Positions 10,501 to 17,961 of a DNA stretch of 45,004 nucleotides are shown here, piece by piece. How positions within the stretch are numbered: the first letter of the stretch is position 1; every line of letters starts with the position of its first letter. Below the pieces are notes generated by a model, which was given only the letters and a program-made list of their open reading frames with translations, did no database searches and had not been told where the DNA came from. Position numbers and translations under genes: made by a program. Origin of the DNA: Clostridia bacterium (lineage in GTDB: Bacteria; Bacillota; Clostridia; Oscillospirales; Acutalibacteraceae); assembly GCA_017516485.1 (NCBI GenBank), contig JAFXCH010000040.1, forward strand, positions 1 to 45,004, written 5' to 3'.

Positions 10501-11813
10501 ATACCTGACTGAGGTGTGATTGTTACATTAGTAGCGTTCTTATCAAGGTCAATAGTAACCGTCAGGTCGTTGGGGTACATAGCCTGAGTCTTGTGGTTGA
10601 GAGACTGAAGCTGGATATCTGTACCATACTCCTGCTTTGCGATGCTGTTGTCAGCTGCACCGACATAGAGAACCTCGGGAACTGTGGGAGTACCGGAGAT
10701 AACGTCGTGCTCGTAGTCTTCACCCTCTTCAACCTGCATCTGTGTGTAAGAAACAGACTGAGTTGTGTATGTACCATCTTCCTTGATTGTGAATACACGG
10801 AGAGCGGGGTCTTCGTCAGCTGCATGGTATGCTTCAAGAGTAGCAGCCTTACAGTAACCCATTGTGATACCGTTGCCGTCTGTACCGACAAATGTATTTG
10901 TATGGTCGTGACCGAAGAAAGCACCTACGTTGTTGCCGACATTAAGCCAACCCTGATACTGGCCGTTGTTGATAGCAGCAGGACAAGGACCCTCCTGCAT
11001 AACGCCTGTAATAGTCGGGTTGTTGGGGTCGAGAACGTAGTATCTGTTCTGCCACTGACCTGTACCCTGGATAGCACCTGCTGTACCGTTGGGAACCTCA
11101 ACAAGAAGGTTATCATAAATTTCGGGAACAGGAATGTGCTGGAATGTAAGGGTAGGAACGGGATTGCCGTTGTTAAGCTGAGCAAGTCTTGCAGACTCAG
11201 ATGCATAGTATTGTATCTGGTCAGTCTTAACGTGGTCGTAGTCGTCATTTGAGTCGTATGTACCCGAGTCAATCGGGAATACGCAGAATGCGACACGGCT
11301 ACCGTCGTGACTATAGATCGGGATAGAACCTGTACCGACACCGGAGAGGCCGGGCTCATCGAAGTCGATAGCAAGGCTTGACTTGCCTACATAGTAGTTA
11401 TACTGGCTCTGCCTATCCCAAGCAGTATTAACAATACTTCTGTCTTCATCGTCATGGTTACCGAATGTAACTGCATAACGGACACCTGCATTGATAATGG
11501 GAGCCATAAACTGGTCGACACAAGTCTTGAATTCACTTTCGTCCATACCGGACTCGACGTTATCGCCGGTGAATACGACCATGTCGGGGTTGTACTTGTT
11601 CATTGCCTTGGCAATGAGAGCAAGCGTGGTTTCGTGTACTTCCGTATCTTCCTGGATATCGGTAATCTGGATGAGGGTAAACTCACCCTTTTCGTCAAAC
11701 TTCAACGAAGTATCGTTGAACGCAGCGCTTGACGTGAGGCCTAACGGTACAAGACCGACAAGCATCATGACTGCCAGGATAGCGGAGAGTATGCGGGTAG
11801 ATGTTTTTCTCAC
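1515..11813 (-). CDS. Giant secreted protein: calcineurin-like phosphoesterase, FIVAR repeats, dockerin
   Basis: 3432 aa. The start is GTG at 11813, eight nt after AAGGAGG. Residues 1-31 are a signal peptide. Residues ~36-345 are a metallophosphoesterase: D52-I-Q54, FTGDN (D84), GNHD 118-121, H226 and GHDH 301-304. Motif I is D-x-Q instead of the usual D-x-H. Two related ~350-residue beta-rich modules follow, each ending in one FIVAR-like repeat. From ~1150 to ~3270 there are more than 20 three-helix repeats; those between ~2500 and 3000 form a ~150-residue double unit present three times. The C-terminus has a short beta module and a dockerin with two good calcium loops (DNTGDGLVTLED, DLNCNGTIELED). 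It is probably a surface or scaffold-bound enzyme; the substrate is unknown. It has its own promoter at 11918-11946. Confidence 0.9.
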   Translation of the reverse strand: MRKTSTRILSAILAVMMLVGLVPLGLTSSAAFNDTSLKFDEKGEFTLIQITDIQEDTEVHETTLALIAKAMNKYNPDMVVFTGDNVESGMDESEFKTCVDQFMAPIINAGVRYAVTFGNHDDEDRSIVNTAWDRQSQYNYYVGKSSLAIDFDEPGLSGVGTGSIPIYSHDGSRVAFCVFPIDSGTYDSNDDYDHVKTDQIQYYASESARLAQLNNGNPVPTLTFQHIPVPEIYDNLLVEVPNGTAGAIQGTGQWQNRYYVLDPNNPTITGVMQEGPCPAAINNGQYQGWLNVGNNVGAFFGHDHTNTFVGTDGNGITMGYCKAATLEAYHAADEDPALRVFTIKEDGTYTTQSVSYTQMQVEEGEDYEHDVISGTPTVPEVLYVGAADNSIAKQEYGTDIQLQSLNHKTQAMYPNDLTVTIDLDKNATNVTITPQSGINLSGVTTTPGDLTTTYTWTITGGTATAGTAAEFKIEYDFAGNHYAQYAYSYVDNIKSPAGHYVYVRNYGGLMDTNEAYWNTQTYVMTVTGPNVYGNARTTTDDSYADLGAWTNAPAGYYNYTGTADEGFVQKDVSYGMNFCSPSRIRTHAEFPRFQQAGKSPVATIYADKAENSTITSLGVSINYWRHYTPQHDIVTPFQFAFKPGDASYAYNTWNTNTVGSSEISVQNASVTLPAARGQVVTNNITGNALPESGKTYTLISYAATHYDGGMYATNVYTFMPVLLKFVTYDKTELRALLNAERTANRQLDETDVKAQTYRTAFKEAFKQIQKPDTTQTDINAAKARLEKAIENLTFTGAEISKNSEYYMNATVPSKLYVAGSGYGLSAQPKGTTVQPQIINYRTRAMINYSNFQVTLPNGASSALVEVYNQNSGQAMTYTWDPATASGTVTGGTANVGDTITYKFSYELGGKQYIQYESSTVTDAPQASGWLTFIRRNRGSLVWDPHVSQLTSLFFAPEGVPADGIQYEALQGNAGYDNTYYGVNLTNFNGNGSQQVSGFGINSWTGPSRNNNGGWYAGSNGENDTQDVGARAKFNVYFDSSVVSDITDAKIMFVANSLGLAGENEAKNYQQNHETYYEGQGNHGSYGTNLNNLNSQAYNLDGSVRGNNTLSTTAGDAFFKYLQVPGLANGGYTYYTYFWCESSKGRALTCHYSWHINLTSVDKTDLRNLIAQENETFRQLSDGYSDANGKWTAYVNALAKAKGAAQDASLTAAENAAAEAALQTAIDQLEFVPADYTKLQAKVDEIRGFLGVDPETGANMYEYRPHPDVDPLYYSREQYYPWYYFRSTNEVDIPINNINWNLDIRYQTEVDTYLELVDTGWKSVQLRDADYTEVDALLANKRGTNPNGSFGGLTIKLPDLEKYEFVHADLRNVDWENFTTESYNAWANACAPAMTNRSLKMPDQPTVDGYRDALQTAYNGLELKPADYTQLNQTIADSTQNIDTVVEVIDPSNSANNYTITYYEAEIIEQLRNLIAEKKEGLYILQQEEVDDLNDDIDYIYTSLGNHVNEADFKFAFEQQGIKAEYEDNYAEYYTADSWQRLLDARAAVDTAYNNGYMAGEQVTVNAVAQEVYDARTGLVYLDADYSEVDEWLDKIAALEPTKDDYKNWADVEAAVGNVNKDLDITKQDEVDAYVEALENAYNALVLKDADYSKLNDQITIGQNVISNQNLYTPGSYTNFLAVYNQALAFYMAEPKVDIQHQAEVDAKEAELKAAIAQLVFVDANITPLEDAVGNYMSVDYYAYEAEYPTDTDGDGVVDVYEDADAKYQAAQALLDKYAAGELDIRDDADIQAAADALNAAVANLPALYGELNWEIEQIPADYYTTPEKYTEASRTKLANALAAINWNLKIGDQDKIYEYIDAVTTAVSELEEIDADLTALKNAIAAADAKVAGVDKSTYTDNSLAAYEAAYADAVAMRETVPAPKYSDQADVDAVTTALVAATNGLTKKSADYTALNAAIARKDALNADDWTPETWADVVDAYTAATGIAKDLTIDDQATVDAAAVALNAAIDNLEVAKIPCDYAALDAAIEAAANADTTNCTSASVAEFNAALAAANAVERDLIIDKAGENQAKIDAAAARLNAAITGLTKLGNCDYTALDAAISTVVDTTNCTSASVNAYNDALAAAQAVTRGMIADEAGVNQKVIDDATAALNAAITGLTKLGACDYTALDAAIAAAAQADTTNCTSASVNAYNDALAAAQAVARDLIADEAGVNQKAIDDATAALNAAVTGLTKLNKCDYTALDAAIAAYETKAADKALYANWADYEAAYNAAKAIARDLYNDEAGVNQKAIDDATAALNAVVLVYKAADYSAVDTAKAAAAAVDASKYTSASVKAVNDAVAAVVEGLDITKQAEVDAMAKAINDAIAALVELGNCDYTALDAAIAAYEAKLADKDLYTNWADYEAAYNAAKSVARDMIADEAGANQAVIDNATAALNAVVLVYKAADYSAVEAAKATIPADLNDGKYTSASVKAVNDAVAAVVEGLDITKQADVNAMAKAIADAVAALDPLGNCDYAALDAAIALVPAKAADAYSTVTWNAYTAALDAAKAVARDMIADEAGVNQAKVDAATKALTDAYNALADKEFCDYSELEELIGYCSDLDADEAYYDAADLAEWKSALAAAKALVAAEKLEKTDANQAIIDNAANALAAEYDDLYEIYADLSALDAAVDAYGEDKIENEVERYEADTWAAYEAALAAAKAGLVTYDGAPDTAEIREAVAKLAQDLEDAYNGLVLIQGYCDYEELEKAVRYCSELDADEAYYDATDLAEWKAALAEAMTLLEGEPLYLTDANQAIIDAAAEALFNEYSDLYEIYADLSALDAAVDAYGEDKIENEVERYEEDTWAAYEAALEAAKAGLVEYDGAPDTAEVREAVAKLAQDLEDAYNGLKLITGYCDYDELEKAVLYCSELDADEDYYDAAEVAEWKSALAAAKALLEGEPLYLTDANQAIIDAAAEALIKEYTDLYEIYADLSALDAAVDAYGEDKIENEVERYTPDSWAAYEAALEAAKAGLVTYDGAPDTAEVREAVAKLAQDLKVAYESLTILGNCDYTELNAAIADYEAKLADKDLYANWAEYEAAYNAAKAVDDDMIADEAGVNQGKIDAAADALNAVVLVYKDADYSAVEAAKDKIPADLDTYTDDSVKAVNDAVAAVVEGLDITKQADVDAMAAAIEEAVAKLQKKGADYSALEAAIARKDALNADDWTPETWADVVDAYTAATGIAKDLTIDDQATIDAAAKALNDAIDALETAEVPIVLKAKEGSTTIIDRERGFIYGLVDGYVEELTDLVEQGYVEIEGDGRLEYTFVGNNAVLGTGAKVELIDNKTGEVLETFYIVIFGDNTGDGLVTLEDKADFLNYDAFTDYNHTYFEEEDPDCMKNPFVFACDLNCNGTIELEDFAYIIDYDSLAIWELDQTYNNNHIRA

Positions 11814-11917
11814 ACTATATTCCTCCTTGCGAATAGAAATACAAATTCCGCAACAGCATAAAAATCAGCTGATCTAAAAATAGAGTCACTGATACTTATA
11901 CTATTATAGGTATACTC

Positions 11918-11946
11918 ATTCTATCACGCTGTCAAACGCTTGTCAA
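11918..11946 (-). promoter_or_regulatory. Sigma-A-type promoter for the 3432-aa gene
   Basis: On the minus strand TTGACA (11941-11946), a 17-nt spacer, then TAGAAT (11918-11923), about 100 nt upstream of the GTG start. A second TTGACA/TATAAT pair overlaps it but has a 21-nt spacer. Confidence 0.7.
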
Positions 11947-12079
11947 TCGGTTATTTATTGTTTTTTATATTTATTATATATAAAAGTTTTCGACATTTGT
12001 TCACTTTATACAAATATATCGGATGCCTATTGAGCAAAGTGCCGATAAAGAAAATCTGGCGGTAAAAAAGCAAAAACAA

Positions 12080-12117
12080 ACGCTCCGCACAGCTTAAAAA
12101 CGGCAAATACGGAGCGT
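12080..12117 (-). terminator. Orphan intrinsic terminator (minus strand)
   Basis: ACGCTCCG and CGGAGCGT form an 8-bp stem, and the minus strand continues into a T-rich tract (TTTGTTTTTGCTTTTTT). It lies between the terminator of the 1418-aa gene and the promoter of the 3432-aa gene, with no gene in front of it. It is either a second read-through stop or the end of a small RNA. Confidence 0.5.
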
Positions 12118-12350
12118 CATTATTCCTCAGTGAAAAAATAACTGTTGGTAAATCTGTATTTAGTTGAACAAAACGGGGGGTTAATATACACTCTGCAGGT
12201 TGAAATATCCCCTCGATATAATCATACGGCAAATGGTCGTCAGAGGTGAAAGTTATATAATGTTAAACCACCCCTTTTGATAGGAGCTTTAGATAAACCA
12301 ATTTATAAAGATATTACAATAGGATGACTTGAAAGCCCCAATGCTTTTTC

Positions 12351-12379
12351 AGATTCTTCGCTGTCGCTCAGAATGACAT
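12351..12379 (-). repeat. Half copy of dispersed TGTCATTCTGAGCG palindrome
   Basis: On the minus strand this reads TGTCATTCTGAGCG followed by AGCGAAGAATCT. It matches the left half of the ~60-bp elements at 25998-26061 and 29989-30048; the right half is missing here. Confidence 0.65.
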
Positions 12380-12425
12380 TAAGTTTGTAGCGACGATTCA
12401 CAATTCTACCGCAATAAAAAGGAAA

Positions 12426-12453
12426 GCGCCCCAAGGCCGAAGCCTTGAGGCGC
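12426..12453 (-). terminator. Intrinsic terminator after the 1418-aa gene
   Basis: A 12-nt stem (GCGCCCCAAGGC with GCCTTGAGGCGC, one mismatch) closed by a tetraloop (TTCG on the minus strand). The minus strand continues TTTCCTTTTT. It lies 30 nt after the stop codon at 12483. Confidence 0.85.
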
Positions 12454-12482
12454 GGGGTTTAGTTTGGAGAAACTACAGTCAA

Positions 12483-15400
12483 TTAGGCAATTGTAACCTT
12501 AACATTACCTACGAACTCTGTGCCCCAACCTGCAGGTGTCTTAACTCTGAGGCTGATGTCACGGCTCTGAGAGAATGTTCTGGTGATTGTCCATGTGAGT
12601 GTACCGTCACCGTTATTTACTGCCTTGCTTGTTGTATAAGTAGATGTGCTACCACCGGGAAGTACAAACTGAACCTTAGTAACAGTTGTGTCAGTAATAA
12701 CCTTGAATGTAACTACCTCACCCTTTGCTGCTGTTACTTCAGTAGCGTCAACATACTCACCAACAGATGCTGTGAAGGACTCTGCCTCTGCGCTGTACTC
12801 ATCGTACTTAACTGCAAATGCATAAGCCTCTGTATCCCATACGTAGTCGTACTTAGCTCTTACTGTGTACTCTTCCTCAGAGAGAGCAAGCTTGATTGAC
12901 CATACTTCGTATGCGGGATCTTCGTTTGCGTAGTCAACAACTTCACCGTTTGCATTGTAGGAAACGATTGTAACGTTTGTGCTACGTCTGTCGTATGTTC
13001 TTGTGCTGCCACCAGCAGAGATGATCTGGATCTTTGAGGGAGCACCGTTTGCTGTGAATGCATACTCAAGATATGCCTTAGCGTAAACGCCTTCTGAATC
13101 GTAATCAACTGCTGTGATGTTAGCCTGGTTGATCTTAAGAGCATTGAATGCTGCTGTGAGAGCTGCTGCTGCTGCATCGATCTTAGCCTGGTTTGCGCCA
13201 GCCTCGTCAGCAAGGAGATCACGAGCGATTGCCTCAGCTGCTGCCTTAGCGTCTGCATATGCTTCCCATGTAAGAGCTGTGTATGCGTCTGCATCCTCAG
13301 CGGGAACAAGTGCAAGAGCTTCGTCGAGAGCTGTGTAATCACATGCTTCAAGATCAACAAGAGCTGCGATAGCATCGTTGATAGCCTTAGCCATTGCGTC
13401 AACCTCAGCCTGCTTTGTGATGTCAAGACCTTCAACAACTGCTGCTACAGCGTCGTTAACAGCCTTAACAGAAGCTGATGTGTACTTAGTTGCGTCGATA
13501 GCTGCTGCTGCATCCTTAGCTGCATCAACTGCTGAGTAGTCAGCTGCCTTGTACTCAAGAACAACTGCTGTGAGAGCTTCTGCTGCATCGTCGATGATTG
13601 TCTGGTTTACACCGTCTTCATCAGCGATCATGTCACGAGCGACTGCCTTAGCTGCGTTGTAAGCTGCCTCGTAGTCTGCCCAGTTAGCGTAGAGGTCCTT
13701 ATCTGCAACCTTTGCCTCGTATGCTGCGATAGCTTCATCGAGAGCTGTGTAGTCACAGTTGCCAAGCTCAACGAGAGCTGCGATAGCGTCGTTGATAGCC
13801 TTAGCCATTGCGTCAACCTCAGCCTGCTTTGTGATGTCGTAGCCTTCAACAACTGCTGCTACAGCGTCGTTAACAGCCTTAACAGAAGCTGCTGTGTACT
13901 TGTCTGCATCGATAGCTGCTGCTGCATCCTTAGCTGCATCAACTGCTGAGTAGTCAGCTGCCTTGTAAGTAAGAACAACTGCATTGAGAGCTGCTGCTGC
14001 ATCGTCGATTGCCTTCTGGTTTGCACCAGCTTCATCAGCGAGCATGTCACGAGCGATTGCCTTAGCTGCTGTGTAAGCTGCCTCGTAATCTGCCCAGTTA
14101 GTGTAGAGATCCTTATCTGCAACCTTTGCCTCGTATGCTGCGATAGCTTCATCGAGTGCTGTGTAGTCACAGTTGCCGAGAGCCTTAACGCCTGCGATAG
14201 CTGCAAGAAGCTCTGCCTCTGCTGCATCTACAGCGTCCTGAGTTGCGTTAGCGTCTGCATAAACTGCGTTAGCCTCTGCAAGCTCTGCCTCGTATGCTTC
14301 CCATGTTGCTGCGATAGCCTTATCTTCTGCAACTGCGGGAAGTGTATCAATAGCTGCCTTAAGAGCTGCCTTGTCAGCAAGCTCAACAAGCTTAGCTGCT
14401 GCTGCTTCAAGAGCTGCGATAGCGTCTGCTACTGCTGCTGCGGAAGCGTTAGCGTCTGCATAAACGGTCTCTGCTGAGCCGATAGCGTTTTCAAGACCTG
14501 CTGCTGTCCAAGAAGCGGGTGTGTAATCAGCCTGATCGAGAGCCTTAGCTGCTGCGATAGCATCAGCAAGAGCGCCCTTATCAGCCTTCTTCTCGAGCTT
14601 AGCCTCTGCTGCCTCGATAGCTGCAACTGCATCTGCAACTGCTGCTGCTGTTGCGTTATCGTCTGCATTTACTGTGTTAGCTGCTGCAAGAACTGTAGCG
14701 AGGTCTGCTGCTGCCCAAGAATCGGGTGTGTATGCGTCTGCATCAAGAGCTGTTGCGCGAGCGATAGCTGCTACAAGAGCTGCCTTGTCAGCCTTAGCTG
14801 CAAGGAGTTCAATTGCTGCTTCAAGATCTGCTGCTGCTTCGTCGAGAGCTGCCTGATCGTATGCTGCAACTGCTGCGTCCTTAGCTGCTTCTGCTGCAGC
14901 CTTAGCTGCCTCATATGCTGCTACGGAGTTGGGTGTGTATGCGGAAGTGTCAGCGGGAACCTTAGCAACTGCTGCGTTCCATGCTGTGTAATCAACTGTC
15001 TTCTCAACGAGAGCGAAGTTGTTAAGTGCTGCTGCTGCGTCGTCGATAACCTTCTGGTTAGCGCCTGCTTCGTCAGCGATCATGTCACGAGTAACAGCCT
15101 TAGCTGCCTCGTAGAGAGCTGTGTAATCAGCCCAGTTTGCGTACTTGTAGCTGTCTGCTGCCTTTGCTTCGTATGCTGCGATAGCTGCATCGAGTGCTGC
15201 GTAATCACATGCGCCGAGCTTTGTAAGGCCTGTGATAGCTGCGTTAAGAGCTGCTGTTGCATCGTCGATAACCTTCTGGTTAACGCCTGCTTCGTCAGCG
15301 ATCATATCGCGTGCAACTGCCTGTGCTGCTGCAAGAGCATCGTTGTATGCCTTAACAGAAGCAGATGTGCAGTTTGTTGTATCAACTACTGTGCCGATAG

Positions 15401-16739
15401 CTGCATCAAGTGCTGTGTAGTCACAGTTGCCAAGCTTTGTAAGGCCTGTGATAGCTGCGTTAAGAGCTGTTGTTGCTGCGTCGATAGCGCCCTGCTCTGT
15501 AGCAAGTGTGCCTTCAACGTTGAGAGCCTCTGCTGCTGCAAGAGCATCGTTAAGAGCCTTTACAGAAGCGGATGTGCAGTTAGCTGTGTCAGCTGCCTTA
15601 GCTGCTGCGATAGCTGCCTGGAGAGCGGAGAGATCAGCCTTAGCTGCCTCTGTTGTTGTTTCGTCAGTTGAGGGCTCGTCGGGCTCAACTGAACCAGCTG
15701 AACCAACAATAATCTTTGTATCCTGAACATCCCAAACCTTATCGGTTACTGTGCCGTCAGAATATGTTACACGATCCTTGTAGCCGGGAAGGTTAGCACC
15801 GGGTGTAACCTGAGGCATAGAGGGATCATAGTTAGCGCCATTCTCAACATTGTAAAGAACCTGTACGAATGTTGTGGGCTTAGCGCCTGCGTACTCGTAG
15901 AGATAGGACTCTTCGGGAATGAAAAGATCAGCAACGTCGCCGTCTTTTGCGGAAGCATCAACTGTAAGGTTGAATGCTACGAGAGGCTGGTAGCAGTTAA
16001 GAACTGTAGCATAGCTACCCCATGCCTCGTCACCGGATGCAGAGTAACCTGCACCACACTGGTAAACATTGTACTTAAGGTTGTTGCTTTCATCAAGGAT
16101 GTCAGGGTTTGTCTTGCTGTACCAGTTAGCAGCTGTAGTACCTGTGCCCTGCCATGTGGGGGGAAGAACTGCCTTAAGACCACCATAGGAGTTGTGGTTT
16201 GACTGAAGCTTTGAGTATGTGAGAGCTTCGTTTGAGAATACGGGGTACTCGAATGTACCGTCGCCTGTGCCCCAACCATCAAATTCTTCAATTGTGAAGA
16301 AAGCTGTCTTGTTAACGGTTGCGGGGCTAGTAGCCTTCATTGAGAATGTTGAGTAGTCAACACCTGTGGGGAGAAGCCATGCATTTGAGTATGCAGGTGT
16401 GATCTGCATATTGTATACATGGAAGTTTGTCTGGCCCCAAAGCTCAACACGAAGAACGTCGCCTGCTGCAACATTAACATCGTTAGTGTCGTTGTTAGCA
16501 TTTGAGTCTTCGATGAGTTTGTAGGAACCATCTGTTACATTGACCTTGTAAACCTTAAAAGCAAGTTTTACTTTATAAGGATTGTTTACAGGGTCAAAGT
16601 TTGCACAATCATCTGCGGTAAGGGTGGGAACATCGGGATCAAGCTGAAATTCGCCTTCAGCGTTAACACCGACCGCAACCATACCGAGAAGCATTGCTGC
16701 TGCAAGCAAGAAAGCAAGCAGCTTCTTTGTAAGTTTCAT
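12483..16739 (-). CDS. Secreted 12-repeat FIVAR protein with cohesin-like head, no dockerin
   Basis: 1418 aa, ATG at 16739 with an AAGGAGG SD. Signal peptide 1-28 (ends VGVNAEG). Residues ~30-350 are a beta-rich domain (VAAGDVLRVELWGQTNF, then FIPEESYLYEY) similar to the head of the protein starting at 1440. Residues ~365-1205 hold 12 FIVAR-like repeats; several carry paired Cys residues (NCDYTALDAAI and TTNCTSASV). Residues ~1206-1418 are two related beta domains, each with a GGST-x-TY motif. No dockerin, LPXTG or transmembrane tail is visible, so it must be secreted freely or held by other means. It is 64 nt downstream of the 374-aa gene and probably co-transcribed with it. The role as extracellular stalk or adhesin is inferred. 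Confidence 0.88.
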   Translation of the reverse strand: MKLTKKLLAFLLAAAMLLGMVAVGVNAEGEFQLDPDVPTLTADDCANFDPVNNPYKVKLAFKVYKVNVTDGSYKLIEDSNANNDTNDVNVAAGDVLRVELWGQTNFHVYNMQITPAYSNAWLLPTGVDYSTFSMKATSPATVNKTAFFTIEEFDGWGTGDGTFEYPVFSNEALTYSKLQSNHNSYGGLKAVLPPTWQGTGTTAANWYSKTNPDILDESNNLKYNVYQCGAGYSASGDEAWGSYATVLNCYQPLVAFNLTVDASAKDGDVADLFIPEESYLYEYAGAKPTTFVQVLYNVENGANYDPSMPQVTPGANLPGYKDRVTYSDGTVTDKVWDVQDTKIIVGSAGSVEPDEPSTDETTTEAAKADLSALQAAIAAAKAADTANCTSASVKALNDALAAAEALNVEGTLATEQGAIDAATTALNAAITGLTKLGNCDYTALDAAIGTVVDTTNCTSASVKAYNDALAAAQAVARDMIADEAGVNQKVIDDATAALNAAITGLTKLGACDYAALDAAIAAYEAKAADSYKYANWADYTALYEAAKAVTRDMIADEAGANQKVIDDAAAALNNFALVEKTVDYTAWNAAVAKVPADTSAYTPNSVAAYEAAKAAAEAAKDAAVAAYDQAALDEAAADLEAAIELLAAKADKAALVAAIARATALDADAYTPDSWAAADLATVLAAANTVNADDNATAAAVADAVAAIEAAEAKLEKKADKGALADAIAAAKALDQADYTPASWTAAGLENAIGSAETVYADANASAAAVADAIAALEAAAAKLVELADKAALKAAIDTLPAVAEDKAIAATWEAYEAELAEANAVYADANATQDAVDAAEAELLAAIAGVKALGNCDYTALDEAIAAYEAKVADKDLYTNWADYEAAYTAAKAIARDMLADEAGANQKAIDDAAAALNAVVLTYKAADYSAVDAAKDAAAAIDADKYTAASVKAVNDAVAAVVEGYDITKQAEVDAMAKAINDAIAALVELGNCDYTALDEAIAAYEAKVADKDLYANWADYEAAYNAAKAVARDMIADEDGVNQTIIDDAAEALTAVVLEYKAADYSAVDAAKDAAAAIDATKYTSASVKAVNDAVAAVVEGLDITKQAEVDAMAKAINDAIAALVDLEACDYTALDEALALVPAEDADAYTALTWEAYADAKAAAEAIARDLLADEAGANQAKIDAAAAALTAAFNALKINQANITAVDYDSEGVYAKAYLEYAFTANGAPSKIQIISAGGSTRTYDRRSTNVTIVSYNANGEVVDYANEDPAYEVWSIKLALSEEEYTVRAKYDYVWDTEAYAFAVKYDEYSAEAESFTASVGEYVDATEVTAAKGEVVTFKVITDTTVTKVQFVLPGGSTSTYTTSKAVNNGDGTLTWTITRTFSQSRDISLRVKTPAGWGTEFVGNVKVTIA

Positions 16740-16772
16740 TGCTGTAGTCCTCCTTGAGAATTTTTTTAATTT

Positions 16773-16790
16773 AGCCGCATAAAAGCGGTT
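16773..16790 (-). other. Intercistronic stem-loop
   Basis: AGCCGC with GCGGTT (one G-T pair) and a 6-nt loop. On the minus strand it is followed by CTAAATTAAAAAAA and then the SD of the 1418-aa gene. It is weaker than the hairpins at 1467 and 17962 but in an equivalent position. Confidence 0.4.
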
Positions 16791-16803
16791 AGATTACATT
16801 TTT

Positions 16804-17928
16804 TTAATATGCAGGTGTATGTGTCTGCATATCAAGTGTCCATTCTGCTGCGTAGTTGTAAATATCGGAAAGAAGCGAAAGGTCAATAACATCTATTGAA
16901 GCAGATGTAGCAAGATCAGCATAAATATCTGCTGCATAGTAAGCTGCACCTTCCATTTCGACGTTATAGTTGTAAATATCACTGAGCATACCGATATCAA
17001 TAACATTAACGGTACCGTCTCCATCAAGATCACCGAAGAATATGATTTCGTACTCGGCGTATTTTGCACCTGTACTGTCATAAACTGTTACGGTTGTGCC
17101 TGTAGCAAAGAGCTCACTGGAAACCTCGTATGTGCCGTTATTAACAACAAACTGATCTCTGAAATCTCCGCCGTTGCTTACGATTGCTGTTGCATCGAAG
17201 CCACAGAGATATTGAGTTTCATCGCCGTCAAAAGACATAAGCTTTACGCTGAAACCATCTGCTGCTACAAGCTCGGGCTCGACGTAAGCACCGCCGATTC
17301 TGAAGCTTACAGCATCAGCAAAAGTGAAATTAAAGGGAGTTGCTGAATTGTAGTAGGTGAGAGGATCGGAGGGATCGCTGACACCTGAATAATAATAACC
17401 GTCGTAGTCTGCGGGGATAAGAACAGTACCTGTGCCTGTTGCTGTATCCTTAACCTTCAGCTGTACAGTAAAGCAATCTGCTGCAACACCTGAATTGAAT
17501 ACTGCGACGCCGCCGTCTGCCGTACCGCCTGCAACCCACTGGATGCCGATGACACTATGAGTAGCTGCGTAAGCAGAGGGGATAAAGCTTGAATCAGTAG
17601 TAGTTGTTGTTGTACCTGCAGCTGCCGTTACATTATCGATAGGTGATGTAACGCTGCCGTCAACAAGCTCAAAAAAGTCTGTTGAGTAAAGGATGGGCCA
17701 GAACATTGTAATTGCATTATAGTTGTTCGAAAGACGAACAGTAAATGTAACAACATCGCCCGGCTCAACCGAATCGACAGAAGCTGCGAGACCGATGCTC
17801 ATTGCTTCGTTACCTGTAGGAGTGCCGCCGAATGAAGAATCGATAGCACTGCCGCCGAAGCCGAAGCAAGAAACGAGCAGAGAAGCAACAACAATAACCG
17901 CTGCAAACTTTTTAAATGTCTTAGTCAT
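16804..17928 (-). CDS. Small secreted cohesin-like plus dockerin protein
   Basis: 374 aa, ATG at 17928 preceded by a short SD-like AAAGGGGG. Signal peptide ~1-29. Residues ~40-225 read as a cohesin-like beta sandwich: SVEPGDVVTFTVRLSN, then YSTDFFELVDG, and later FTVQLKVKDTATGTGTV. Residues ~230-300 are the beta module that precedes dockerins in this cluster. The dockerin (~301-365) has one standard calcium loop (DLDGDGTVNVID) and a degenerate second (DLATSASIDVID), each followed by LLSDIYNY-type helices. Having both a cohesin-like and a dockerin module makes it a possible adaptor between the larger neighbours. It sits between them in one operon. The cohesin assignment is by pattern only. Confidence 0.85.
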   Translation of the reverse strand: MTKTFKKFAAVIVVASLLVSCFGFGGSAIDSSFGGTPTGNEAMSIGLAASVDSVEPGDVVTFTVRLSNNYNAITMFWPILYSTDFFELVDGSVTSPIDNVTAAAGTTTTTTDSSFIPSAYAATHSVIGIQWVAGGTADGGVAVFNSGVAADCFTVQLKVKDTATGTGTVLIPADYDGYYYSGVSDPSDPLTYYNSATPFNFTFADAVSFRIGGAYVEPELVAADGFSVKLMSFDGDETQYLCGFDATAIVSNGGDFRDQFVVNNGTYEVSSELFATGTTVTVYDSTGAKYAEYEIIFFGDLDGDGTVNVIDIGMLSDIYNYNVEMEGAAYYAADIYADLATSASIDVIDLSLLSDIYNYAAEWTLDMQTHTPAY

Positions 17929-17961
17929 CGTGTAGCCCCCTTTGGGTAAAGAGTGAGTGTT

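Larger units (their letters stand above)
11947..12425. other. Intergenic stretch without a convincing gene
   Basis: No frame has both an SD and a plausible protein. A 93-codon minus frame (12232-11951) would start at TTG with no SD and is crossed by the hairpin at 12080-12117. The stretch holds that hairpin and one copy (12351-12379) of the dispersed TGTCATTCTGAGCG palindrome. Confidence 0.5.

Noticed and set aside
11951-12232. A 93-codon minus-strand frame
   Set aside because: TTG start, no SD, no recognisable protein character, and a strong terminator-like hairpin (12080-12117) lies inside it.
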